Notes under the pieces: model-generated | The model's database searches: none | Seen by the model: the letters and a program-made list of their open reading frames with translations, nothing else | Told to the model about the DNA's origin: nothing | Position numbers and translations under genes: made by a program | In this document: positions 1-6,164 of the stretch, one piece after another | Position numbering within the stretch: the first letter of the stretch is position 1 | Layout: each line of letters starts with the position of its first letter | DNA from: a bacterium | GTDB taxonomy: Bacteria; Patescibacteriota; Gracilibacteria; UBA1369; LOWO2-01-FULL-3 | DNA length: 8,528 nucleotides | Assembly (NCBI GenBank): GCA_027622635.1 | Contig: JAQBYK010000046.1 | Location: 1-8,528 of the forward strand | Direction: 5' to 3'

Positions 1-390
1 GAACGGATATCTAGAGAGTTTAAAAATAATCTCGGAATCTTTACCGCTGAAAATCCGTTCAAATTGATTCAAAATTCCGAGGGAGTATGCACAATCGGTA
101 GCACAATGGGATTTGAGGCGATCCTTTTGGGAAAACCTACTATCCTGCTGGGAGAACCGTGGTACAGGTCGTTGCCCGGTATTTATAAAGCAGATACTCC
201 GGAGGTTATGGCTGAGCTTCTGCAAAACATTTGGAAACTCAGAAAATTAAATGAAGCGGAGAAAGTGCAAATTGTCTATGCGCTTTTTGATATAGGTTTC
301 GAAGGAGTGAAGCTACCGCGCGAAAATGCATTATCGGAAGAAAATATAGGTAATTTATCAAAAGGTCTGGCCGAATTTTTATTTAAATAA
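1..390 (+). CDS. Capsule polysaccharide biosynthesis (Caps_synth / KpsC-KpsS-like) protein, C-terminal part
   Basis: The reading frame is open from the first base and ends at TAA 388-390, so 129 codons are visible and the 5' end lies outside the window. A TTG at 64-66 could serve as a start, but the open frame and conserved residues continue upstream of it, so it is internal. The fragment reads ENPFKLIQNSEGV and then GSTMGFEAILLGKPTILLG (fragment residues about 33-51), followed by EPWY. This is the pattern near the C-terminus of Caps_synth proteins, where G-S/T-x-G-x-E-A and GKP mark the nucleotide-sugar-binding half of a GT-B-like fold. Known relatives include the KpsC and KpsS Kdo transferases and assorted capsule or LPS glycosyltransferases. 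The exact sugar cannot be told from a fragment. A role in the same polysaccharide as the downstream genes is inferred from co-orientation. The family call is fairly safe; the specific function is not. Confidence 0.83.
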   Translation, partial: ERISREFKNNLGIFTAENPFKLIQNSEGVCTIGSTMGFEAILLGKPTILLGEPWYRSLPGIYKADTPEVMAELLQNIWKLRKLNEAEKVQIVYALFDIGFEGVKLPRENALSEENIGNLSKGLAEFLFK

Positions 391-403
391 AAAATTAATT
401 TGC

Positions 404-415
404 ACAAACGTTTGT
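404..415. repeat. 12-bp perfect palindrome ACAAACGTTTGT just after the Caps_synth stop
   Basis: ACAAACGTTTGT is its own reverse complement and starts 14 bases after the stop codon at 390. Its core, CAAACGTTTG, has the central CpG and symmetry seen in operators of LacI/PurR-family repressors. It is too compact to form a good hairpin and has no T-run, so it does not look like a terminator. About two perfect 12-bp palindromes are expected by chance in a window of this size, so a regulatory role is only a possibility. Confidence 0.2.
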
Positions 416-507
416 CAAGGTTTAGAGAGGAATATTTTTACTCAAAGTAAGAGAATCAGCAAGGTCACTGAATATCCGTTTGATTACCGAAGTTTGGAGA
501 TTATGTA

Positions 508-558
508 ATGAAAGTGATTTGTTTGGGCAAGAGTAACGTTCGAATTACAATACTGTAG
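508..558 (+). pseudogene. Possible 5' remnant of a PfkB-family sugar kinase, or a 16-codon leader ORF
   Basis: A short ORF, MKVICLGKSNVRITIL, begins at ATG 508 and stops at TAG 556-558. It has a good ribosome binding site (GGAG 496-499, 8 bases before the ATG). Its start overlaps the stop of an open frame running from 392 to TAA 506-508 (TAATG), the layout of two adjacent real genes. The first residues, MKVICLGKS, resemble the N-terminus of PfkB-type carbohydrate kinases found in some polysaccharide loci (MKVLC-[IL]-G-K-S/A-type starts). That resemblance is from memory and is not a search result. The reading is that a kinase gene was largely deleted, leaving its ribosome binding site and first codons joined to the flippase. 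The alternative is a small leader ORF that feeds ribosomes to the flippase start 10 bases downstream, which has no Shine-Dalgarno site of its own. Confidence 0.3.
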
Positions 559-567
559 TAAAAACTT

Positions 568-1830
568 ATGTTCTATTTAGAAATGATCAAATATCTTGGT
601 GTGGGAAAAAAAGAAATTTTCTATGTTATATTAATGGGGATTGCGCTTGCCTTGGGATTTCTGAGAAATATCGTCTTTGCCACAGTTCTTTCCCCTGAAT
701 TGATGGGCTACTATTCTATTGCATTGACAATAGCATCGTATGGAATGCTGCTACAATTAGGAGTCATAAACGGACTCGGACGTGAACTCCCGATCTCTTT
801 TGGAAAAAAAAACCTTACTTACGCTTCATCTCTTGTTGGAGAAGCAACTTTGGCTATCGTTTTTCTTCAACTCGTGGGTATTCTCATTTTTTTCGTCATA
901 ATATTGGCCACAAATTTTGCTGATCCCTCAACACGAGATGCTTTTTTATGGGGAGGTTTTTTGGCTTTTTCGATTCCATTTAGTCAAATAGTCATGTTGC
1001 GTTTAAGGTCTGAGCAACGCGTTCTTACATTTTCTTTACTACAAGTGTTGAATTCGATTGCAATTTTGACAACTGGAATGGTGGCAATAAAATATTTTAA
1101 TTATAAGGGGGCAATTTGCTCGATAATTTTTGTCAATTTTCTCACATTCATCATCATCAGTAAGACGAGTCTCAATCCTGTAAACTTTAGACGATTTAAT
1201 TTTGGAGAAATAAAGTACCTCGTTCGAATCGGTCTTCCTTTGATGCTGGCTGGCGTTCTAGCGTCTCTGCAAATGAGTTTAGATCGTCTATTTCTCATCA
1301 ACAATTTTTCTCCAAAGGATATAGGGATTTATCAAATTGGAATGATTCCCTTAACTCTCGGAATTGCTGTTAGTGGGATAATCAGTCAATATATTAGTCC
1401 GAAGCTACTGTTCCGATATGGTAAAGGTCATTCGCTTAAATTTGTATTTATTAAAGCAAGAATGGTTTCTTTAATTACTATTGGTATTATGATGGTTTTT
1501 TTACCATTTGTTCCATTTGTTTCCCGTACTATTGTCGATCTTTGGTTGCCAAAATACAAAGAAAGCATAGATCTCATTACGATTTTTTATGTAGGGGCAA
1601 TTTTTACCTCTGCAAATATTTTAGGTCTTGTGACCAATGCGGCAAATCGTCAGATGTTGGATCTGTACCAAATTGTGTTTCTAGTTTTAATCAGCTTTGG
1701 CGGTTACTTATTGGTTTCTCGCTATAATATGCCGCTAGTTTGGTACGCGTATATGAATACAGCGGTACAAATAGTTTATTTCTTTATAACTAGTATGGTA
1801 AGTTACTATATAGTTAAAAGCAAAAAATAA
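568..1830 (+). CDS. Wzx-type oligosaccharide flippase (MOP/MATE superfamily)
   Basis: A 420-residue integral membrane protein made almost entirely of hydrophobic segments separated by short basic loops. Segments lie at about residues 17-40, 46-66, 93-115, 126-145, 155-175, 181-198, 219-240, 254-275, 298-318, 335-356, 366-384 and 390-415, matching the roughly 12 to 14 helices and 400-480 residues usual for Wzx proteins. The conserved loop GVINGLGRELPISFGKKN (residues 65-82) is typical of polysaccharide-export flippases. The protein should move undecaprenyl-pyrophosphate-linked repeat units from the cytoplasmic to the periplasmic face of the inner membrane. Start ATG 568 has no clear Shine-Dalgarno site, and ATG 583 (Met6) is an alternative. 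Translation may depend on coupling to the short ORF ending at 558. The gene contains an A9 run at 804-812 (residues 79-82), a possible slippage site. The identity of the transported glycan cannot be deduced. Confidence 0.92.
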   Translation: MFYLEMIKYLGVGKKEIFYVILMGIALALGFLRNIVFATVLSPELMGYYSIALTIASYGMLLQLGVINGLGRELPISFGKKNLTYASSLVGEATLAIVFLQLVGILIFFVIILATNFADPSTRDAFLWGGFLAFSIPFSQIVMLRLRSEQRVLTFSLLQVLNSIAILTTGMVAIKYFNYKGAICSIIFVNFLTFIIISKTSLNPVNFRRFNFGEIKYLVRIGLPLMLAGVLASLQMSLDRLFLINNFSPKDIGIYQIGMIPLTLGIAVSGIISQYISPKLLFRYGKGHSLKFVFIKARMVSLITIGIMMVFLPFVPFVSRTIVDLWLPKYKESIDLITIFYVGAIFTSANILGLVTNAANRQMLDLYQIVFLVLISFGGYLLVSRYNMPLVWYAYMNTAVQIVYFFITSMVSYYIVKSKK

Positions 1831-1858
1831 TTGATATTGAAATTCTTCAAAGGATAAT
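1831..1858 (+). promoter_or_regulatory. Candidate sigma-70-like promoter upstream of the class I methyltransferase
   Basis: TTGATA at 1831-1836 (5 of 6 to TTGACA) and GATAAT at 1853-1858 (5 of 6 to TATAAT) are separated by 16 bases, directly after the flippase stop at 1828-1830. Transcription would begin near 1865, giving a leader of about 40 bases before GTG 1908. In DNA this AT-rich such matches arise by chance, and the organism's promoter consensus is unknown, so this is only a candidate. Confidence 0.3.
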
Positions 1859-1907
1859 GTAATATTCTACAATTGATTGATAGAATTATTTTTTAAATGA
1901 GTTTATT

Positions 1908-2849
1908 GTGAAAGAATTGATTATTATTAAGGTACCTTCAATTTCATTTTCAGAACAAAAATACTTTATTGAAGAGCATCGGACGCCTGAACATCCAGAA
2001 CATGGAAAATGGGATGCTCTCCATGAGCATATTCGTTTTGCAAAAGAGGAGATGGGTTTTAAATTCTATTCGGAAAACTTCTGGAACGATGTGATTGAAA
2101 AATCTGAGTTGTCATGGCATAGTAAAGCAGGGAGGCTAGCTCATGGATTTAAAGACTATTTAGCCGTGCGGAGAAGTATCTCGGCTTATGGAGTTTCGAC
2201 GTATAATCGATATCAACACAGGTATGAAACTTTAGAGGTATTAAGGCAGTTAGTACCACTAAAATATAATAATAGCAATTGGATAGGTTGTAATTTTTTC
2301 ACAAGACTTGATACATTAAATGCTGTTAAAGAGTTTTGCGAGGTATTGGATGAGCCGCGGGTACTTGAAGCAGGATGCGGGTTTGGAGGTAATATGTTTT
2401 TACTTCATCGCTTATTACCTAAGACTGCTATATATGGGTTTGAGTACACTTATTCTCGCATTGCTTCTTGCATAGTTAATTTGGTTACTACGCCGATGTT
2501 AGAACATCTATTTCTTGCTGATGTAGTATCATTGGATCTGGAGGATAAATCATATGATGTTGTATTCTCTCATCATGTACTAGAACAATTAGGGCAAGAA
2601 AAAGCAAATAAAGCGTTGAAAGAAATGTGGCGAGTTTCTAGGCGAGGTATTGTCTGTTGTGAGCCAAGTATACAGGGATGTAGTAATATTTATGAAACAT
2701 GGAGAATGAAAAAGCTTGGATATTGTCGAGATCTTTTACATATGGTAAAAAATCTGCCTAATTGTAAAATTAGGAAATTCCAACAGAGTACATATCGAGA
2801 GTGGCCAAATTCAAGTTACGTTATAGTGCTTGAAAAAACAGGTGAGTAG
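1908..2849 (+). CDS. Class I SAM-dependent methyltransferase with an uncharacterised N-terminal region
   Basis: A 313-residue protein. The C-terminal half is a Rossmann-fold methyltransferase of the Methyltransf_11 type. SAM-binding motif I is VLEAGCGFGGN (residues 152-162), the acidic residue after strand 2 is in IYGFEY (175-180), LAD is at 203-205, and motif IV-like YDVVFSHHVLEQL is at 216-228. It probably methylates a sugar or sugar precursor in the cytoplasm. Residues 1-150 contain no motif I recognise; they are charged and rich in aromatic residues and His (EEHRTPEHPEHGKW, residues 22-35) and may position the acceptor. The GTG start is chosen because a stop (TAG 1881-1883) closes the frame upstream with no ATG, GTG or TTG between; TTG 1917 is a less likely alternative. 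No good Shine-Dalgarno site precedes it. It is separated from the flippase by 77 bases and from the next gene by 225, so it may be an inserted single-gene module. Confidence 0.87.
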   Translation: MKELIIIKVPSISFSEQKYFIEEHRTPEHPEHGKWDALHEHIRFAKEEMGFKFYSENFWNDVIEKSELSWHSKAGRLAHGFKDYLAVRRSISAYGVSTYNRYQHRYETLEVLRQLVPLKYNNSNWIGCNFFTRLDTLNAVKEFCEVLDEPRVLEAGCGFGGNMFLLHRLLPKTAIYGFEYTYSRIASCIVNLVTTPMLEHLFLADVVSLDLEDKSYDVVFSHHVLEQLGQEKANKALKEMWRVSRRGIVCCEPSIQGCSNIYETWRMKKLGYCRDLLHMVKNLPNCKIRKFQQSTYREWPNSSYVIVLEKTGE

Positions 2850-3074
2850 TGTTAGGTTTTATAGACGTTCATATGAGTTCATATTTTTCGATTTTTTTTT
2901 ATACAAATGGTTTTTTTTTATTAAAATTTACATGTCGTGTTAAATCACTATTAATTTCAAATAACAATTAGCGATGTCAAGCTAGGCAAAGTTATGACAT
3001 CATTCTTAATCTTTAGCAAAATTATATTTCAAAATAATAAATTATAAAAAAACTAATAAATAGAAGGCATAAAA
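2850..3074. other. Very AT-rich intergenic region between the two methyltransferase genes
   Basis: By hand count 48 of 225 bases are G or C (about 21%), well below the flanking genes. It contains two T9 runs (2892-2900 and 2911-2919) and an 8-bp direct repeat GTTCATAT with a 10-base period (2867-2874 and 2877-2884). The second repeat unit also closes a small dyad ATATGA-gt-TCATAT (2871-2884), and a separate inverted repeat lies at 2973-3001. No ORF of useful length is present. The AT-rich dyad followed by a short T-stretch is too weak to call a terminator. TATATT (3023-3028) and TATAAA (3043-3048) resemble -10 boxes, but neither has a -35 box at normal spacing, so I do not call a promoter. 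The composition would suit a junction between imported gene modules or a silencer-bound region; that is inference. Confidence 0.5.
2973..3001. repeat. Inverted repeat GATGTCA-N15-TGACATC
   Basis: Two perfect 7-bp arms (2973-2979 and 2995-3001) flank a 15-base loop, about 75 bases before the FkbM methyltransferase start. Flanking ATTA (2967-2970) and TAAT (3007-3010) could extend the symmetry with bulges. There is no T-run after it, so it is not a standard terminator. It could be a protein-binding site, an mRNA leader hairpin or chance. Confidence 0.3.
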
Positions 3075-4040
3075 ATGAATCTAAAAAATATTTCATATTA
3101 CGTAAATCTTCGTGCACGCGACTTGGCAAAACTACTGATAACCTATCCATACTATCACTTTAAGATTCGTTCTGGAACAAGATATGTTGAGAAAAAGATT
3201 CATGATTATCGGCTATTGATAGACTTGAAAGATGAAGGAATCTCAAAACAGTTGATGTTACTGGAGACTAGGGAAGAAGACCATATTATTATACTTAATA
3301 GAGAGCTATCAAAAGGTATGGTCGCATTTGACCTCGGTGCAAATATCGGTTATTATTCGGCAATGATGGCAAATCTAGTAGGAACAAACGGAAAAGTGTA
3401 CGCTGTAGAACCATCAAGTTCAAATTTCCAACTTCTTAGTCTAAATCTAAAATTAAACCAATTGGAAAATATTGTTGAAACGTATAATATAGGAATTTCG
3501 AATAAGACGGGAATGGATAATTTCTATGAATCTGAGAAATCAAATTGGCATACATTTTATCCAAAAGTACATTCTGGAATTGAAACAGAATCACTTGTCG
3601 ACAGAACGCCTATTCAAGTGCCAGTAATGACAATTAGTGAATTTGCGAAGGGGAAAAGAAAAATTGACTTAATTAGAATGGATATTGAAGGATTTGAGGT
3701 CGAAGTGTTTGAAAGTCTTCTCCCTCTTCTAAAAGACAAATCTTTTGGACCAAAGATTCTTTTTGAAGTTCATCAGCCAAGATATAACGATAAAGAGCAT
3801 AATATGCGTAAGGTTCTAAAAAGTCTGTTTGAAAATGGATATCATGTTAAAACATTGGCATCAAATCAATACAATAGAGGCGGTCGGGAAATATTTGAGA
3901 ATCGAGGATATAAACCTTCAATGGTTATCAAAACAGATTTCTTGAAACGTGGAATTTATGATACGGTTGCCGATGACGATGCAATATATTTCATGTGTGA
4001 TACCGACTTTACGCGTGCCGCTCTTCTTGAACGTAATTGA
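3075..4040 (+). CDS. FkbM-family methyltransferase
   Basis: A 321-residue protein with the FkbM domain (Methyltransf_21). SAM-binding motif I is AFDLGANIGYYS (residues 84-95), the acidic post-I strand is VYAVEPSSSNF (108-118), and the family-typical IDLIRMDIEGFEVEVF block is at 197-212, followed by ILFEVH (228-233). Members are SAM-dependent O-methyltransferases named for FkbM of FK506 biosynthesis, and they are common in polysaccharide loci, where they are thought to methylate sugar hydroxyls. No signal peptide or membrane segment is seen, so it should act in the cytoplasm. Start ATG 3075 has a good Shine-Dalgarno site (AGAAGG 3062-3067, 7 bases away). The stop TGA 4038-4040 is part of the ribosome binding site of the next gene, so the two are surely co-transcribed. 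The acceptor sugar and methylated position cannot be told from sequence. Confidence 0.94.
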   Translation: MNLKNISYYVNLRARDLAKLLITYPYYHFKIRSGTRYVEKKIHDYRLLIDLKDEGISKQLMLLETREEDHIIILNRELSKGMVAFDLGANIGYYSAMMANLVGTNGKVYAVEPSSSNFQLLSLNLKLNQLENIVETYNIGISNKTGMDNFYESEKSNWHTFYPKVHSGIETESLVDRTPIQVPVMTISEFAKGKRKIDLIRMDIEGFEVEVFESLLPLLKDKSFGPKILFEVHQPRYNDKEHNMRKVLKSLFENGYHVKTLASNQYNRGGREIFENRGYKPSMVIKTDFLKRGIYDTVADDDAIYFMCDTDFTRAALLERN

Positions 4041-4044
4041 GGAG
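4040..4044 (+). promoter_or_regulatory. Shine-Dalgarno site AGGAG that fixes the TTG start at 4054
   Basis: AGGAG overlaps the last base of the upstream TGA stop and lies 9 bases before TTG 4054. It supports the non-ATG start of the GT2 gene and indicates translational coupling to the FkbM gene. Confidence 0.7.
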
Positions 4045-4053
4045 TGCTGACTA

Positions 4054-4872
4054 TTGAAAGTATCATCTTTGAGTATTCCTCTGGTAAGTGTTATAACGGT
4101 TTGTCGGAATGCAGAACACACTATTCGCCGGACTATCGAGAGCGTTCTCTCTCAATCATATAAAAATATTGAATATATTATTATCGATGGCTGTTCTGAG
4201 GACAATACTTCAAATATCGTCAAGGAATTCAATACAGGTATATCTCTCTTTCTAAGAGAAAAGGATCAAGGAATTAGTGATGCATTCAATAAAGGAATTC
4301 GATTAGCCAAGGGTGAATTTATTCAAATTCTGAATGCCGACGACTATTTTCCGGCGGATAAAATTGAAAAATCAGTTGAATTGTTGGTAACACATCCCAT
4401 TCATTCATATTGTTTTGGTGATATTGTTTTAATTGATGATCATCAGAATCCTACCTTTCGAATTGAAGGCGATCCTCAATACTATCGAATGATTAGATAT
4501 TTTATGCCAAGAATAAACCATCCAACTGTTCTTTCAAGAAAAAGCACGTATGAAAAATACGGGATGTTTGATACTCAATGGAAAAATTCGATGGATTATG
4601 ATTGGCTGCTTCGTCTTCATATAAATTCTGAAAAAGGGATATATTCACCTAAAATTGTTGCGTTTATGCAGGAGGGTGGACAATCAGGGAGAAACTGGAT
4701 TAAAACACAAATAGATGAATTGCATGTTTCTATGCACAACGGACTTAATCCTTTAGTTGCGTACGCCATATTTTATATGAGATTTTTAAGAACATTTATT
4801 CGAATACAGGTAGAATATTTTCTTCCAAGGCAATGGTTGATGCCTTTTCGTCCGGGGAAAAAATTGTTGTGA
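4054..4872 (+). CDS. Family 2 glycosyltransferase (GT-A fold)
   Basis: A 272-residue protein beginning with the GT2 signature: VSVITVCRNAEHTIRRTIES (residues 11-30), then SVLSQSYKNIEYIIIDGCSEDNT spanning 30-52 with the nucleotide-contacting Asp45. REKDQGISDAFNKGI (68-82) and ILNADDYF (92-99) follow; ADD stands where the metal-binding DXD motif normally lies. MDYDWLLRLH (180-189) probably holds the catalytic base. The ISDAFNKGI variant is common in LPS and capsule transferases that use NDP-sugar donors. The C-terminus (about 236-260) is hydrophobic and basic and may contact the membrane, consistent with a lipid-linked acceptor at the cytoplasmic face. The TTG start is supported by the AGGAG at 4040-4044. 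The protein is near the usual minimum for single-domain GT2 enzymes (about 250-300 residues) and looks intact. Donor and linkage are unknown. Confidence 0.94.
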   Translation: MKVSSLSIPLVSVITVCRNAEHTIRRTIESVLSQSYKNIEYIIIDGCSEDNTSNIVKEFNTGISLFLREKDQGISDAFNKGIRLAKGEFIQILNADDYFPADKIEKSVELLVTHPIHSYCFGDIVLIDDHQNPTFRIEGDPQYYRMIRYFMPRINHPTVLSRKSTYEKYGMFDTQWKNSMDYDWLLRLHINSEKGIYSPKIVAFMQEGGQSGRNWIKTQIDELHVSMHNGLNPLVAYAIFYMRFLRTFIRIQVEYFLPRQWLMPFRPGKKLL

Positions 4873-4921
4873 ACATGGAATTATTTCCAAAGTTATTCCA
4901 GAGATTGTTTGTTGAACAAAG

Positions 4922-6157
4922 ATGCACCATGTTAAAACAAAGGGGAATATTATAAATGAAAAACATCTATATCAAATTAATAAATTTATTCCTGAAAACT
5001 TACTAAAAAAGATCGACATGAAAGTTTTGATGCAGTGCAGAATTGATATCTTTACAAAAAGGGGGGGAGATACCATTCAAATGGAGAAACCAATTCCCTT
5101 TTTGAAAGACATGGGTGTGGAAGTTACTATTTCGACACAATGCGATATGGATGTTACAGACTATGATTTAGTACATCTAACAGGAATTACGCGTGTTCAT
5201 GAGACCTATTCTCAGTTGAAGAATGCAGAACGCTTCAAAAAACCCGTAGTCTTGACTCCGATGTACAACTCAAAAGAAGATTACGATTTCTACATACGAT
5301 ATGGTAATGATTCCTTGGCAGCCAAACTCTACAAGATATTTCCTTCCTATGATCTTTACCAGCAAATTCGTACTGCTCATTTTTGTGTGGCAAACAGAGA
5401 TTTCCGAAACGCCTTTATGCAATTGGCTGTCGGTTACAAGAAACAACAAGAATATGTTCTTAAAAACACTACTATGCTGATTCCGAACTCCTCAATGGAA
5501 CTTTCTGCAATTAATAAGGAATTAGGATATACTGGTATGGCAAACATGATAGTTTTTTCCGGAGTTGAAATTGAAAAAGACCTGTTGGATATTTCACAAG
5601 ATATTTTTTTCAATAAGTATGCATTAAGAGATTTTGTTATGGTAATGGGTCGTATAGAGCCGCTCAAAAATCAGGTGAAACTGATGGAAGCGATGGTGGG
5701 GACCGATATTCATATTGTTTTCCTTGGCGGATTCACAAAAGAACATCCCGGTTATTGTAACAAATTTCGGGAAATGATTGAAGCGCACAAACATTTCCAT
5801 TACTTGGGATTTGTTGAGAGAGAAATTCTTTTTTCGGCGATGAAAAATGCACGGGTGGTAGCAGCGCCAAGTTGGTGTGAAATTGTAGGGTTTACGGCTC
5901 TTGAAGGGGGACTGATGGGGGTGAATGCTGTGATGACCGAGAGAGGATTTGGACGCCCATATTTTGGCGATGATGTGTGGTACTGCAACCCGAACGACAT
6001 TGTTTCTATACGAAAGGCGGTTCTTGATGCCTATAGTTCTCCCCGAAACCGCAACAATTTTCGCGAACGAATATTTCAAGAATTCACCTGGGAGAAAGCA
6101 TCCATTGCGCTTCATGCAGCATATGTGAAGGCGCTCGCGATTCATTCAAAAAATTAA
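4922..6157 (+). CDS. GT4-type glycosyltransferase (GT-B fold); true start may be 5018
   Basis: 411 residues from ATG 4922. The N-terminal GT-B half begins MKVLMQCRIDIFTKRGGDT (residues 33-51), where GGDT is the glycine-rich loop of retaining GT4 enzymes, followed by YDLVHLTGI (81-89) and KPVVLTPMY (107-115). The linker holds IPNSSMEL (187-194). The C-terminal half has VMGRIEPLKNQ (241-251), VFLGG (266-270), HYLGFV (293-298) and PSWCEIVGFTALEGG (316-330), which contains the EX7E motif (Glu320, Glu328) that binds donor phosphates and sugar. The enzyme should transfer a sugar from an NDP-sugar with retention. Met33 (ATG 5018) lines up better with the usual family N-terminus, and the first 32 residues have no recognised counterpart. 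Neither ATG has a clear Shine-Dalgarno site, so the start is unsettled. A G7 run at 5061-5067 encodes the conserved glycine loop and could allow frameshifting. Confidence 0.9.
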   Translation: MHHVKTKGNIINEKHLYQINKFIPENLLKKIDMKVLMQCRIDIFTKRGGDTIQMEKPIPFLKDMGVEVTISTQCDMDVTDYDLVHLTGITRVHETYSQLKNAERFKKPVVLTPMYNSKEDYDFYIRYGNDSLAAKLYKIFPSYDLYQQIRTAHFCVANRDFRNAFMQLAVGYKKQQEYVLKNTTMLIPNSSMELSAINKELGYTGMANMIVFSGVEIEKDLLDISQDIFFNKYALRDFVMVMGRIEPLKNQVKLMEAMVGTDIHIVFLGGFTKEHPGYCNKFREMIEAHKHFHYLGFVEREILFSAMKNARVVAAPSWCEIVGFTALEGGLMGVNAVMTERGFGRPYFGDDVWYCNPNDIVSIRKAVLDAYSSPRNRNNFRERIFQEFTWEKASIALHAAYVKALAIHSKN

Positions 6158-6164
6158 ATTGATA

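Noticed and set aside
64..66. TTG at 64 as the true start of the first gene
   Set aside because: The frame is open to the window edge, the residues before it fit the Caps_synth family, and there is no ribosome binding site, so the gene begins upstream of the window.
1542..1727. 61-codon + strand frame inside the flippase
   Set aside because: Out of frame with a well-supported membrane protein, no Shine-Dalgarno site and no domain; a shadow ORF.
1897..1911. Four-codon ORF (MSLL) whose TGA overlaps the GTG start of the class I methyltransferase
   Set aside because: The overlap looks like translational coupling, but the ORF is only four codons, has no Shine-Dalgarno site, and such overlaps are frequent by chance.
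2871..2900. Possible intrinsic terminator: ATATGA-gt-TCATAT dyad followed by T-rich sequence
   Set aside because: The stem is all A-T except one G-C pair, the loop is too tight, and only T5 follows directly before CG; the T9 run is farther away. Not a credible terminator.
3023..3048. TATATT and TATAAA as -10 boxes for the FkbM gene
   Set aside because: No -35-like hexamer lies 16-18 bases upstream of either; the best candidate (ATGACA 2994-2999) is 23 bases from TATATT. Such boxes are expected by chance at 21% GC.
5624..6145. 173-codon open frame on the - strand opposite the GT4 gene
   Set aside because: It lies wholly antisense to a gene with clear GT-B motifs including EX7E. It has no ribosome binding site support and no recognisable domain; its composition is what a mirrored coding frame gives.
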